Of a stretch of DNA of 64,000 bases, positions 47,501-56,185 are shown in pieces. Every line of letters starts with the position of its first letter. Position 1 is the stretch's first letter. Location of the stretch: NCBI RefSeq assembly GCF_000819845.1, contig NZ_CDCG01000037.1, forward strand, positions 564,060 to 628,059. The letters are read 5' to 3'. The notes below the pieces were generated by a model. That model made no database searches. It was not told the origin of the DNA and was given only the letters and a program-made list of their open reading frames with translations. Both the position numbers and the translations under genes were made by a program. The DNA is from Aeromonas enteropelogenes (GTDB taxonomy: Bacteria > Pseudomonadota > Gammaproteobacteria > Enterobacterales > Aeromonadaceae).

Positions 47501-49225
47501 CTAGCTTGCGATTTCCAGCCCCTCGCGGGACATTCCCTTGAACTCCGGCATCAGCGAGATCAGCTTGCGGCTGTACTCATGCTCGGCATTGGTAAACAGT
47601 TTCTCGGTCTCGGCCACCTCCACCAAGTTGCCGTGCTGCATCACCCCGATGCGATCGCACATCTGGCGGATGACCGGCAGATCGTGGCTGATGAACAGCA
47701 TGGTGAGGCCGAGCTCCTTCTGCAGATCCTTCAGCAAGTTGAGGATCTGGGCCTGCACCGAGACATCCAGCGCCGAGGTGGGCTCGTCGCAGATGAGGAA
47801 GCGCGGACGGGTCGCCAGGGCGCGGGCGATGGAGATGCGCTGGCGCTGACCGCCGGAGAACTCGTGGGGATACTTGACCCCGGCACCGCGGCCGAGCCCC
47901 ACGTGATCCAGTAGATCGCCGACGATCCCCTCGATCTGGCTCTCGCTGTCCGCCAGTTTGTGGAAGCGGATCGGCTCGGCGATGATGTCGCGCACCTTCA
48001 TCCGCGGATTCATCGACGAATAGGGGTTCTGAAACACCATCTGCATCTGGCGACGCAATGGGCGACGCTCGCTCTCGCTCTTGAGCGCAGTCAGATCGAT
48101 CCCCTCGAACACGATCTTGCCGGTGTCAGGCGGATAGAGGCCGGTAATGGCACGGGCGATGGTGGATTTGCCGGAACCCGACTCTCCCACCAGACCGAAG
48201 GTCTCCCCTTCGAAGATCTCGAAGCTGATGTTGTTGCAGGCCCGCACATACTGACGGCGGCTCGGGAAGATGGAGTCCTTGGTGACGAACTTGAGATCCA
48301 CGTTCTCCACCCGTAGCAGGGCTCCTTCGTATGAGCGCTCATCCTGGCTCTGGCCAAGCCAGTGGGTCTTGAGATCGATGCTGGTATCCGGAGCGCCGGC
48401 ATCCTCGATATAGGAGACCAGCGGGAAGCGCACCAGCTTGACGTCGGAGCGCGGTACCGCCGAGATGAGACTGCGGGTGTAGGGATGGTTGGGAGCCCCC
48501 AGCACCTGCTCGGTGGTGCCGAATTCCACCAGATCGCCGCGATACATCACAGCCACCTTGTCAGTGACGTTGGAGACCACCCCCATGTCGTGGGTCACAA
48601 GCATGCAGCCCACCTGACGCTCCTTGCACAGGGTGCGGATGAGCTGGAGGATCTGATCCTGGATGGAGACGTCCAGCGCCGTGGTCGGCTCGTCGGCGAT
48701 GATGAGCTCGGGATCGCACGACAGGGCGATGGCGATGACCACCCGCTGGCGCATGCCACCGGAGAACTGGTGCGGATACTGCTTGATGCGCAGATCCGGA
48801 TTCGGGATCCCCACCGCTCCCATCAGCTCGAGCGCCTTGTCAAAGGCCTGCTGGCGGGTCAGATCGGTATTGGCAAGTATGGTCTCCACCAGCTGCCGCT
48901 CCACGGTGAACAACGGGTTGAGGGAAGTCATGGGATCCTGGAAGATGAACCCGATGCGCGAGCCGCGAATGGCCCGCATCTCGTTCTGGCTCTTGCCGGA
49001 GATAAGCTCACCGTTGAGATAGATATCGCCGCGGGCGATGCGACCGGGAGGACTCAACAGATCGATGACGGCATTGCCGATGGTGGACTTGCCGGCACCT
49101 GACTCACCCACGACGCCGACGATTTCCCCTTTTTCGATGGAGAAAGAGAGATCTTTGACTGCGGCCAGCACCCCATAGCGGGAGGGATACTCGATCCGCA
49201 AGTTCTTTACTTCGAGCAAGGACAT
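47501..49225 (-). CDS. Fused double ATPase of the peptide-type ABC transporter (DppD-DppF fusion)
   Basis: 574 residues from ATG 49225 (GAGGTAAAC ahead). Two complete ABC domains are joined: first Walker A GVVGESGAGKST, signature QFSGGMRQRV, Walker B LIIADEPTTALDV; second GLVGESGSGKST, EFSGGQRQRI, FLICDEPTSALDV. Each has the Opp/Dpp C-terminal extension, with a Pro/Asp-rich linker near 270-310. Most Dpp systems use two separate ATPases; fused ones (GsiA, YejF type) are known. It leads the operon, which is unusual because the binding protein usually comes first. Confidence 0.95.
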   Translation of the reverse strand: MSLLEVKNLRIEYPSRYGVLAAVKDLSFSIEKGEIVGVVGESGAGKSTIGNAVIDLLSPPGRIARGDIYLNGELISGKSQNEMRAIRGSRIGFIFQDPMTSLNPLFTVERQLVETILANTDLTRQQAFDKALELMGAVGIPNPDLRIKQYPHQFSGGMRQRVVIAIALSCDPELIIADEPTTALDVSIQDQILQLIRTLCKERQVGCMLVTHDMGVVSNVTDKVAVMYRGDLVEFGTTEQVLGAPNHPYTRSLISAVPRSDVKLVRFPLVSYIEDAGAPDTSIDLKTHWLGQSQDERSYEGALLRVENVDLKFVTKDSIFPSRRQYVRACNNISFEIFEGETFGLVGESGSGKSTIARAITGLYPPDTGKIVFEGIDLTALKSESERRPLRRQMQMVFQNPYSSMNPRMKVRDIIAEPIRFHKLADSESQIEGIVGDLLDHVGLGRGAGVKYPHEFSGGQRQRISIARALATRPRFLICDEPTSALDVSVQAQILNLLKDLQKELGLTMLFISHDLPVIRQMCDRIGVMQHGNLVEVAETEKLFTNAEHEYSRKLISLMPEFKGMSREGLEIAS

Positions 49226-49473
49226 GTTTACCTCTGCGGGGGACATCCGTCCCAAATAATTCGTCCGTAAATCAGCCGCAGATGCCGGTTGTTACCTTGG
49301 GCAATAGTTGCTCAATCCATGAGGCAGTGAAACCAGCGATCCGGGCGGGTTTTTTGCATTTTTTTGGAATAACCCGCGAGTAACTTAGACGGTTTGCCAA
49401 CGGGTGTAAATGATTGAGTTATACAATTTCGCAATACTTTGCTCAGATAACCAGCAACACAGTAGATGAAAGT

Positions 49474-49489
49474 TATGATTTTCATCACA
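49474..49489 (-). promoter_or_regulatory. Putative CRP-binding site upstream of the ABC transporter
   Basis: TATGA-TTTTCA-TCACA matches the TGTGA-N6-TCACA consensus at nine of ten positions. It is about 250 bases ahead of the ATPase start. If real it suggests carbon-source control of this importer. Confidence 0.4.
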
Positions 49490-49674
49490 AATACAGCCTA
49501 TAAACCCATCAATTACACTGTATCAATACTTTAATTTCAACAATGACGCAACAGATGGCAATAAGCACTATTGCATTATTAGTAGCGAGCTTCGATTGAG
49601 TAGTGAATATTTATGTGAAATGGATTTTTACTGGCAGCATATGCCGACGAATGAAAATTAAGCAGATATAAATC

Positions 49675-49699
49675 GGGGAGGAGCAGAGCCGTCCTCCCC
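49675..49699 (-). terminator. Terminator of the thiL-pgpA end of the rib operon
   Basis: GGGGAGGA/TCCTCCCC, eight pairs around a nine-base loop, 12 bases past the pgpA stop. The T run after it is weak (GATTTATAT). Confidence 0.6.
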
Positions 49700-49711
49700 T
49701 GAAGGGGTTGC

Positions 49712-50206
49712 TCAGCCGAGCCAGAAGGCCAGCAATTGCATACAAAACAGGGCGAACAATCCGGCGATGAGATCGTCGAGCATGATGCCAAGCCCGCCGT
49801 GGATGCGACGGTCAAACCAGGAGATGGGCCAGGGTTTGAGCACGTCGAACAGGCGGAACAGCACTAAGCCGGCCACAACCCATTCCCAACCAGCCGGCGC
49901 CGCTATCATGGTGACACCAAAGCCTATTACCTCGTCCCAAACGATGGCGCCATGATCCGGCATGCCGATGGCATCGGTGGCGCTCTGGCAGATGCGAATT
50001 CCCGCCACAAAGCCCACCAGCAACAGGGCGATAAACCAGGGGGTAGCCAGACCACTCACCAGCAGGTAGAGCGGGATTGCGGCCAGGGTTCCCATGGTGC
50101 CCGGCGCCTTGGGGGAGAGACCGGAGCCAAAGCCCACCGCCAAAAAATGGAGCGGGTTCTTCAGGTTCAGCCGTTTCAGCTCGGGCTTTATTCTGAACAA
50201 ACTCAT
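49712..50206 (-). CDS. pgpA: Phosphatidylglycerophosphatase A
   Basis: 164 residues from ATG 50206, which overlaps the thiL stop (ATGA); another ATG at 50221 would add five residues. FGSGLSPKAPGTMGTLAAIPLY, DHGAIVWDEVIGF and VLKPWPISWFDRR are the PgpA motifs, among several membrane segments. It removes phosphate from phosphatidylglycerophosphate to give phosphatidylglycerol. End of the nusB-thiL-pgpA series. Confidence 0.95.
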   Translation of the reverse strand: MSLFRIKPELKRLNLKNPLHFLAVGFGSGLSPKAPGTMGTLAAIPLYLLVSGLATPWFIALLLVGFVAGIRICQSATDAIGMPDHGAIVWDEVIGFGVTMIAAPAGWEWVVAGLVLFRLFDVLKPWPISWFDRRIHGGLGIMLDDLIAGLFALFCMQLLAFWLG

Positions 50207-51162
50207 GCGAAGTGATCCCATCCTTTCAGCGCCAGCTCGACCGGCTGCTCGCCGCGCAGATAGTCGATCCCGGGATCACCGGCCACGATGCGACCAATGC
50301 GGGTAAACTTGACGCCACTGTGAGCCAGCGCCGTATCCAGGGCACCGCGGTGTTCTTCCGGCACGGTGAAGCAGAGCTCGTAGTCGTCGCCACCGGCCAG
50401 GGCCAGTTGCCACGCCTCCTGCTCGCTCACCGCATCCTGCAGCACCGGCGAGAGGGGCAGCAGATCCAGATCGATCTGGGCCCGCACGCCGGATGCCTTG
50501 AGGATGTGGCCAAGATCCGAGGCCAGCCCGTCGGAGAGATCCAGCGCACTGCCCGCCAGCCCGCGCAGGGCCTGACCGGCCAGGATGCGGGGATGGGGGT
50601 GATCGAGCCTCGGCAGCACGGCCGCCAGCTGGTTCTCGTTGAGAGTACGCTTGCCGAGCAGGTGGGAGAGCGCCAGGGCGGCGTCCCCCAGGGTGCCGGT
50701 GACATAGATGCCATCGCCGGCCCTGGCGCCGCTGCGCATCAGGGCACGTCCGGCCGGCACCGAGCCTTTCACCGAGATGGTGATGGAAAGGGGGCCACGG
50801 GTCATGTCACCGCCCACCAGGGCCACGTTATAGTACTCGGCAAGCTCGAGGAAGCCTTCGGCAAAGCCGGCCACCCAGGACTCGTTGATGGCGGGCAGGG
50901 TCAGGGCCAGGGAGACCCAGCGCGGCTCGGCCCCCATGGCGGCGAGGTCGGACAGGTTGACCGCCAGCGCCTTGTAGCCGAGATCCACTGGATCCATGTC
51001 GGGAAAGAAGTGCACGCCGCTCACCAGGGTATCCGTGCTCACCGCCAGTTGGGTATCGGGAGGCAGGGTCAGCAGGGCACAGTCGTCTCCGGGGCCCATC
51101 ACCACGTCCTTGCGGGCGTGGGGAACCTTGAAGTACTTATCAATCAGCTCAAATTCACCCAT
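50203..51162 (-). CDS. thiL: Thiamine-monophosphate kinase
   Basis: 319 residues. MGPGDDCALL, LAVNLSDLAAMGAEPRWVSL, ALVGGDMTRGPLSITI and LDLSDGLASDLGHIL are the ThiL/PurM-type magnesium and substrate loops. It phosphorylates thiamine monophosphate to the diphosphate cofactor. The ATG at 51162 is preceded by a hairpin and T run instead of an adjacent ribosome site; the nearest GAGG is about 30 bases upstream on the other side of the hairpin. Downstream of nusB by 201 bases that include an ERIC-like palindrome. Confidence 0.96.
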   Translation of the reverse strand: MGEFELIDKYFKVPHARKDVVMGPGDDCALLTLPPDTQLAVSTDTLVSGVHFFPDMDPVDLGYKALAVNLSDLAAMGAEPRWVSLALTLPAINESWVAGFAEGFLELAEYYNVALVGGDMTRGPLSITISVKGSVPAGRALMRSGARAGDGIYVTGTLGDAALALSHLLGKRTLNENQLAAVLPRLDHPHPRILAGQALRGLAGSALDLSDGLASDLGHILKASGVRAQIDLDLLPLSPVLQDAVSEQEAWQLALAGGDDYELCFTVPEEHRGALDTALAHSGVKFTRIGRIVAGDPGIDYLRGEQPVELALKGWDHFA

Positions 51163-51167
51163 ACAGT

Positions 51168-51191
51168 AAAAAGCCAGCAGTTAAGCTGGCT
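51168..51191 (-). terminator. Hairpin with T run directly before the thiL start
   Basis: AGCCAGC-TTAACT-GCTGGCT followed by TTTT on the minus strand, ending five bases before the thiL ATG. It looks like a terminator of nusB, but it lies between a GAGGAG (51192-51197) and the start, so it could act in translation instead. Confidence 0.55.
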
Positions 51192-51220
51192 CCTCTATTA
51201 GATGCTGTTGCTGCTCTTGC

Positions 51221-51321
51221 TGCGAAATCGTGATCAAGGTTCATCCGCTGCCCGGGCTCCTCATGTATTTCTATACATTCCGGCCCCTGCGCTGCTCTTC
51301 ACCTTGCTGACGACTTCTCGC
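51221..51321. repeat. Imperfect palindromic intergenic element, ERIC-like in form
   Basis: About 101 bases whose halves fold on each other: GCGAAATCGT at the left end matches ACGACTTCTCGC at the right with one gap, CAAGGT matches ACCTTG further in, and the centre is a perfect ATGTAT-TTCT-ATACAT (51263-51278). Size, imperfect symmetry and place between operon genes resemble ERIC/IRU elements of enterobacteria and vibrios; the sequence itself is not the E. coli consensus as I recall it. A separate small hairpin TCAGCAT-TGA-ATGCTGA lies at 51335-51351. Confidence 0.5.
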
Positions 51322-51363
51322 GACAGAGCCTCTATCAGCATTGAATGCTGATGAACGTCAGGA

Positions 51364-51777
51364 TCAGCGCTTGTTCAGCGACTTGATCACCTTGTCCAGT
51401 ACACCGTTGACAAACTTGTGGCTGTCATCGGCAGCAAAGGCTTTGGCCAGCTCGATCGCTTCGTTGATCACCACGCGCGGCGGCACATCATCACGACGGG
51501 TCAGCTCATAGGTCGCCAGACGCAGGATCGCCTTGTCCACCATGTCCACTTCTTCCAGCGGACGGGAGAGGAAAGGTGCAAACACCTTGTCCAGCTCGTT
51601 GCAGTGGAGCGATACCCCGAACAGCAGATCGCGGAAATAGTTCAGGTCCACACCCTTGGTGTCCTGATCGATCTTGAACTGTTCTTCGATGTCACCCACA
51701 TTGGCCTTGGTCATCTGCCACTGGTAGATGGCCTGGGTGGCGCAATGGCGGGCTTTACGGCGCTCGGACGGTTTCAA
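51364..51777 (-). CDS. nusB: Transcription antitermination factor NusB
   Basis: 137 residues, all-helical. RRKARHCATQAIYQWQMTKAN and DKAILRLATYELTRRDDVPPRVVINEAIELAKAFAADDSHKFVNGVLDKV, read as separate conserved segments, identify NusB, which binds boxA of rRNA with S10. Fourteen bases downstream of ribH, the conserved order. Confidence 0.97.
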   Translation of the reverse strand: MKPSERRKARHCATQAIYQWQMTKANVGDIEEQFKIDQDTKGVDLNYFRDLLFGVSLHCNELDKVFAPFLSRPLEEVDMVDKAILRLATYELTRRDDVPPRVVINEAIELAKAFAADDSHKFVNGVLDKVIKSLNKR

Positions 51778-51791
51778 TGCATTTCTCCTCG

Positions 51792-52262
51792 TTACACGTC
51801 CAGTTCTTTCAGGACGTTGATCATTTCGAGCGCTGCCAGTGCAGCCTCTGCACCCTTGTTACCCGCCTTGGTACCTGCACGCTCGATGGCTTGTTCAATG
51901 TTTTCAGTGGTCAGTACGCCGAAGGCAACCGGAATTTCATATTCCATCATTACCTGGGCCATGCCCTTGCTGTTCTCGTTGGCGACCAGATCGAAGTGGT
52001 AGGTGCCGCCACGGATGACGGTGCCGACCGCCACGATGGCGTCGTATTGACCACTCTTGGCCAGTTTCTTGATGACCAGTGGCATTTCAACCGCACCCGG
52101 CACTTTCACCAGGGTCAGGTTGCTGTCCTGTACCTGGCCTTGACGCTTCAGTACGTCCACTGCGCCACTCACCAGGCTGTCGTTGATGAAGCTGTTGAAG
52201 CGGGCAACGACAATCGCAACGCGCGCTGCTGGAGCGGCAATATTTCCTTCGATAACCTTCAT
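51792..52262 (-). CDS. ribH: 6,7-dimethyl-8-ribityllumazine synthase
   Basis: 156 residues from ATG 52262 ([11 protein letters not shown]). [28 protein letters not shown] and [16 protein letters not shown] hold the substrate-binding residues, with the catalytic His in GGTYHFD. Joins the RibB and RibD products to give lumazine, used by RibE. The longer frame to 52313 lacks homology. Confidence 0.96.
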   Translation of the reverse strand: MKVIEGNIAAPAARVAIVVARFNSFINDSLVSGAVDVLKRQGQVQDSNLTLVKVPGAVEMPLVIKKLAKSGQYDAIVAVGTVIRGGTYHFDLVANENSKGMAQVMMEYEIPVAFGVLTTENIEQAIERAGTKAGNKGAEAALAALEMINVLKELDV

Positions 52263-52392
52263 TGGAAATCCTGTATCTGTGCAATCAAAAGGGCCGGAGT
52301 CAAAAGTGCGCACATTCTAGCACAACAGACCCACGACAAAAACCATGGCCGCAACAGGCGGCCATGATAGTGATTTAAGCGAAATGAGCCGC

Positions 52393-53502
52393 TTATTCGC
52401 CGACGTATTCCACCACTTCCAGACCAAAGCCGCCGAGGGCATGGTACTTCTTCGGTGAACTCAGCAGGCGCATCTTGCCCACCCCCAGCGCCTTGAGGAT
52501 CTGGGAGCCGACGCCGACCCGGCGCGAGGTGCCTTGCCACTTGGCCCCTTCCGGTGCCAGCCCCTTGTCGGCAGCCTCGAACCCCTTGACCCGGGCCAGC
52601 AGCTCGGCGCCATGGGCTTCCGCCCCCAGGATCACCAGCACTCCGCCCTCGTCGGCAATGCGGGCCATGGACTTGGGCAGCGGCCAGCTACGCGCAGCAT
52701 GACGGTCGGTCAGCAACAGATCGCTCAGCACGTCGTGCAGATGGACCCGCACCAGGGTCGGCTGATCCGCCTGCACCTCGCCTTTCTTCAGGGCAAAGTG
52801 AACCTGGTTGTCGATGGTGTCGCGGAAGGTGAGGAGATCGAACTCGCCATATTCGGTGGGCAGCTTGCACTCGGCCACCTTCTCGACCGTGGTCTCGTGC
52901 TGATTGCGGTACTCGATAAGATCCGCAATGGTGCCAAGCTTGATGCCGTGCTGCTCGGCGAAGATCTCGAGGTCCGGTCGGCGCGCCATGGTGCCATCCT
53001 CGTTGAGGATCTCGACGATGACGGAGGCCGCCTCGTAACCGGCCAGACGAGCCAGGTCACAACCCGCCTCGGTGTGGCCGGCGCGGGTCAGCACACCGCC
53101 ATCCTGCGCCATCAGCGGGAAGATGTGGCCCGGCTGCACCAGATCGGAGGCTTTGGCGTCCGGCGCCACGGCAGCCTGTACGGTCACGGCGCGATCGGCG
53201 GCGGAGATGCCGGTAGTGACCCCTTCGGCCGCTTCGATGGTCACGGTGAAGGCGGTAGAGAACTGGGCGTTGTTGCGATCGACCATCAGCGGCAGCGCCA
53301 GCTGCTTGCAGCGATCCCGGGTCAGGGTCAGGCAGATGAGGCCACGGCCGTAGCGGGCCATGAAGTTGATGTCTTCCGGGCGGACACAGGAGGCGGCCAT
53401 GATGAGGTCCCCTTCGTTCTCCCTGTCTTCGTCGTCCATCAGGATCACCATCTTGCCAGCCTTGATATCGGCAATGATTTCCTGGGTTGTGCTCAGCGCC
53501 AT
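52393..53502 (-). CDS. ribB: 3,4-dihydroxy-2-butanone-4-phosphate synthase with degenerate RibA-like C-terminal domain
   Basis: 369 residues. RibB domain about 1-200: [20 protein letters not shown] and [19 protein letters not shown] carry the metal and catalytic residues. The C-terminal half is placed like GTP cyclohydrolase II, but where RibA has the Cys-x10-Cys-x-Cys zinc site this protein reads [16 protein letters not shown] without Cys, so cyclohydrolase activity is unlikely. Such RibB-X proteins are known in Shewanella and relatives. A separate RibA must exist elsewhere. No FMN riboswitch was seen in the 132 bases before it. Confidence 0.93.
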   Translation of the reverse strand: MALSTTQEIIADIKAGKMVILMDDEDRENEGDLIMAASCVRPEDINFMARYGRGLICLTLTRDRCKQLALPLMVDRNNAQFSTAFTVTIEAAEGVTTGISAADRAVTVQAAVAPDAKASDLVQPGHIFPLMAQDGGVLTRAGHTEAGCDLARLAGYEAASVIVEILNEDGTMARRPDLEIFAEQHGIKLGTIADLIEYRNQHETTVEKVAECKLPTEYGEFDLLTFRDTIDNQVHFALKKGEVQADQPTLVRVHLHDVLSDLLLTDRHAARSWPLPKSMARIADEGGVLVILGAEAHGAELLARVKGFEAADKGLAPEGAKWQGTSRRVGVGSQILKALGVGKMRLLSSPKKYHALGGFGLEVVEYVGE

Positions 53503-53634
53503 GGGCTACTCCATCAATGTGCGTGGGGATTGAGCCTGCGGGCTCAACTCGACCTGGGTTTATGTGGCTCTAGATTGGGGCTCCCTGGCCCATTTCAATC
53601 GGAGCGGGATCACAGAACGGCGTTTTGCTTCGCC

Positions 53635-54288
53635 TCAGAGAAAACCAGCCTTGGCCAGCTTCTCCAGCGTCAGGTTAGAGGCCGTGCTCTCCTGGCTCTT
53701 GCCCATCATCAGCCGCTCCAGATAGCGGGCAATCTGATCCACCTCGAGGTTAACGCGCCGGCCCGGTTTCCACTGGGCTATGGTGGTCTCTTGGGCGGTG
53801 TGGGGCACTATGGTCAGGCGAAACAGATCCCCCTGCACCGCATTGACCGTGAGGCTGATGCCGTCCACCGCGATGGATCCCTTCTCGGCGATGTAGCGAG
53901 AGAGCGACCCTGGCGCCTTGATCCAGTACTCGATGGCGCGACCGCTGCTGGAGACGCTTTTCACTTCCCCTACCCCATCTACATGGCCGGAGACCAAATG
54001 ACCGCCCAACCGGGAGGTAGGCATCAAGGCCTTCTCGAGGTTGACTCTATCGCCCACCTTCGCCTCGGCAAAGCCGGTGCGCGACAGGGTCTCCAGCGAT
54101 ACGTCGGCGGTATAGCTCTTGTCACCCAGCGCTACCACAGTGAGGCAAACGCCGTTGGTCGCGATGGAATCCCCCAGTTTCACGTCGCCAAAATCCAGGG
54201 TCGGCGCGTGTACGGTGAGGGCCATGTCTTCGCCCTGGCGGCGCAGGCTGGCCAGGGTTCCCACCGCTTCGATAATTCCGGTAAACAT
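53635..54288 (-). CDS. ribE: Riboflavin synthase, alpha chain
   Basis: 217 residues from ATG 54288 (MFTGIIEAVG, the canonical start). Two lumazine-binding repeats: about 1-97 with GDSIATNGVCLTVV and about 98-200 with KGSIAVDGISLTVN, each with the SLE or TLS-type loop. Dismutates two lumazines to riboflavin. Between ribD and ribB; a GC-rich hairpin GGGGCCGG-CCGGCCCC type lies in its 5' leader near 54311-54327. Confidence 0.96.
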   Translation of the reverse strand: MFTGIIEAVGTLASLRRQGEDMALTVHAPTLDFGDVKLGDSIATNGVCLTVVALGDKSYTADVSLETLSRTGFAEAKVGDRVNLEKALMPTSRLGGHLVSGHVDGVGEVKSVSSSGRAIEYWIKAPGSLSRYIAEKGSIAVDGISLTVNAVQGDLFRLTIVPHTAQETTIAQWKPGRRVNLEVDQIARYLERLMMGKSQESTASNLTLEKLAKAGFL

Positions 54289-54415
54289 GCAGATCACCTT
54301 GCTGATGACGGGGCCGGCCCGGCCCCGCTGAAAATGAAAAGTTCAGGTTATCTTTAGCCATGGTACGAGTGGCTTGCGCTCCCTCACACGACTAACCGTG
54401 GAAGCAGCCGGCTCG

Positions 54416-55525
54416 TCAGGCAATCCTGGCCGTGATGCGAATATCCTGCCCCACCAGCCGTACATCCTTGATATTGAGCTTGGGCGCCTGGAACAGACGG
54501 GTGAGCCCGGGCAGATGGAACAGGCCGCGCCCCTCATCACCCATCAGCTTGGGTGCCTGATAGAGCACCAGCTCATCCACCAGCCCCTTGTCCAGCAGGG
54601 CGCCGCACAGCCGCGGCCCCGCTTCCACCAGTACCGAATTGACGTTCTGCTTGGCCAACTGCATGAAGAGGCTGACAAGGTCCAGCCTTCCCTCGTGCAG
54701 CGGCAGCTCCAGTTGTTGCACCCACGCAGGCCACTCTCCGCCGGCCTGGTGGCGGGCCAGCAGCACAGGACTCTCGCTCTGGAACAGGGGCAGGTCGGGG
54801 GTCAGCCGGTTTTGTGAATCGACGATGACCCGCAGCGGCTGGCGCAGGGTCTCCTTGGGATAGGCGGCCTTGACCGAGGAGGGCAGCTCATCCCAGCGCA
54901 CAGTCAGGGAGGCGCCATCAGCCAGCACGGTTTCGGCGCTGGAGAGCACCGCATCGTGGCGGGCCCGCAACCGCTGCACGTCGCGGCGCGCATCGGGGGA
55001 GGTGATCCACTGGCTCTCGCCGCTCGCCATGGCGGTGCGGCCATCAAGACTGGCGCCAAGCTTGACCGTCACCAGTGGAAACGCGGTGCGCATCCGCTTG
55101 AAAAAGCCCGGGTTGAGCGCCTCGGCCTCGGCAGCCAGCAGGCCGAAATCAGCCTTGATCCCCGCCTCGGAGAGCATCCGCAAGCCGCGACCGGCCACCT
55201 GAGGGTTGGGATCCACCATGGCAGCCACCACCCGGCTCACGCCGGCCTTGATCAGCGCCTCGGCGCAGGGCGGGGTACGACCATGGTGGGAGCAAGGTTC
55301 CAGGGTCACGTAGGCGGTGGCGCCGCGGGCCTTTTCACCCGCGGCGTGCAGGGCATAGACCTCGGCATGGGGTTCACCGGCACGCTGGTGCCAGCCCTCC
55401 CCCACCACTTCGCCGGCCTTCACCAGCACGGCGCCGACACAGGGGTTGGGCGCCGTGGTGTAGCGGCCACGACGGGCCAGTTCGAGGGCCCGACTCATCC
55501 ATCGGTAATCGTCTTGACTAAACAT
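54416..55525 (-). CDS. ribD: Bifunctional pyrimidine deaminase/reductase RibD
   Basis: 369 residues from ATG 55525 with GGGAG ahead (55564 is an alternative Met). Deaminase zinc site HAEVYAL and PCSHHGRTPPCAEALI; reductase from about 150 with VKLGASLDGRTAMASGESQWI and LVEAGPRLCGALL. Performs steps two and three of riboflavin synthesis. Downstream of nrdR, a conserved neighbourhood. Confidence 0.96.
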   Translation of the reverse strand: MFSQDDYRWMSRALELARRGRYTTAPNPCVGAVLVKAGEVVGEGWHQRAGEPHAEVYALHAAGEKARGATAYVTLEPCSHHGRTPPCAEALIKAGVSRVVAAMVDPNPQVAGRGLRMLSEAGIKADFGLLAAEAEALNPGFFKRMRTAFPLVTVKLGASLDGRTAMASGESQWITSPDARRDVQRLRARHDAVLSSAETVLADGASLTVRWDELPSSVKAAYPKETLRQPLRVIVDSQNRLTPDLPLFQSESPVLLARHQAGGEWPAWVQQLELPLHEGRLDLVSLFMQLAKQNVNSVLVEAGPRLCGALLDKGLVDELVLYQAPKLMGDEGRGLFHLPGLTRLFQAPKLNIKDVRLVGQDIRITARIA

Positions 55526-55582
55526 CTGGGCTCCCGTTACAGGCGAGAAAAGAGGGTCATTCATACAAAGCCTGACGCAGGC

Positions 55583-56032
55583 TTACTTCTCCAGCTTGGC
55601 AATCTCTTCGCCAAACTCGCGAATATCTTCAAAGCTGCGATAGACGGAGGCGAAACGGATATAGGCCACCTTGTCGAGCCCCTTGAGTTCGTCCATCACC
55701 AGATTGCCTACCAGCTCGGAGGCGACTTCACGCTCGCCGGTGGCGCGCAGGCGGGACTTGATATGGTTGACCGCCTTTTCGATGGCCTCCATGCTCACCG
55801 GGCGCTTCTCCAGCGCCCGCAGAATGCCGGCACGCAGCTTGTCCTCGTTGAACGGCTCGCGCGAGCCGTTGCTCTTGATGACCCGTGGCATCACCAGCTC
55901 GGCCATCTCGAAGGTGGTGAAACGCTCGTGGCAGAGCAGACACTCACGACGGCGGCGCACCTGATGGCCTTCGGCCACCAGACGGGAATCGATCACCTTG
56001 GTATCAACGGCACTACAGAAAGGGCAATGCAT
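55583..56032 (-). CDS. nrdR: Transcriptional repressor NrdR
   Basis: 149 residues from ATG 56032. Zinc ribbon MHCPFCS...[17 protein letters not shown] followed by the ATP-cone (about 49-139) with [16 protein letters not shown]. It represses ribonucleotide reductase genes when dATP is bound. Immediately upstream of ribD; downstream of glyA behind a terminator. Confidence 0.97.
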   Translation of the reverse strand: MHCPFCSAVDTKVIDSRLVAEGHQVRRRRECLLCHERFTTFEMAELVMPRVIKSNGSREPFNEDKLRAGILRALEKRPVSMEAIEKAVNHIKSRLRATGEREVASELVGNLVMDELKGLDKVAYIRFASVYRSFEDIREFGEEIAKLEK

Positions 56033-56137
56033 CGGACCTCCGGCGTTAACAGAAACGGGCTCCTGCCCCACGGGGCCAGGCACTAGGCCGCTCAGTGTAA
56101 CACGGCCATCCAAAACCGGTAAAAGCCCAGAAAAAAC

Positions 56138-56159
56138 AATGCCACCCGAGGGTGGCATT
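56138..56159 (-). terminator. Terminator of glyA
   Basis: AATGCCACCC-GA-GGGTGGCATT, ten pairs, followed on the minus strand by GTTTTTTCT, 27 bases past the glyA stop. Confidence 0.85.
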
Positions 56160-56185
56160 GCTCTTCAACCTGAAAGTCAGGCGGA

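Larger units (their letters stand above)
49226..49711. other. Gene-free AT-rich region upstream of the ABC transporter
   Basis: 486 bases without a supportable gene. It holds a CRP-like site (49474-49489), a hairpin GCGGGTT/AACCCGC around T runs (49345-49377), and the pgpA terminator (49675-49699). Reading frames here are short and without family features. The region is the likely promoter and control region of the minus-strand transporter operon. Confidence 0.6.

Noticed and set aside
45837-47504. 555-codon open frame antisense to the binding protein
   Set aside because: The minus-strand protein has a signal peptide and clear family; this is its shadow.
49579-49815. Small minus-strand frame overlapping pgpA end
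   Set aside because: Runs across the pgpA terminator in a different frame with no ribosome site or motif.
53503-53634. Possible FMN riboswitch ahead of ribB
   Set aside because: None of the conserved RFN stem sequences are present, only short hairpins.
52534-54357. 607-codon open frame antisense to ribB-ribE
   Set aside because: Crosses two real genes and an intergenic gap; shadow.
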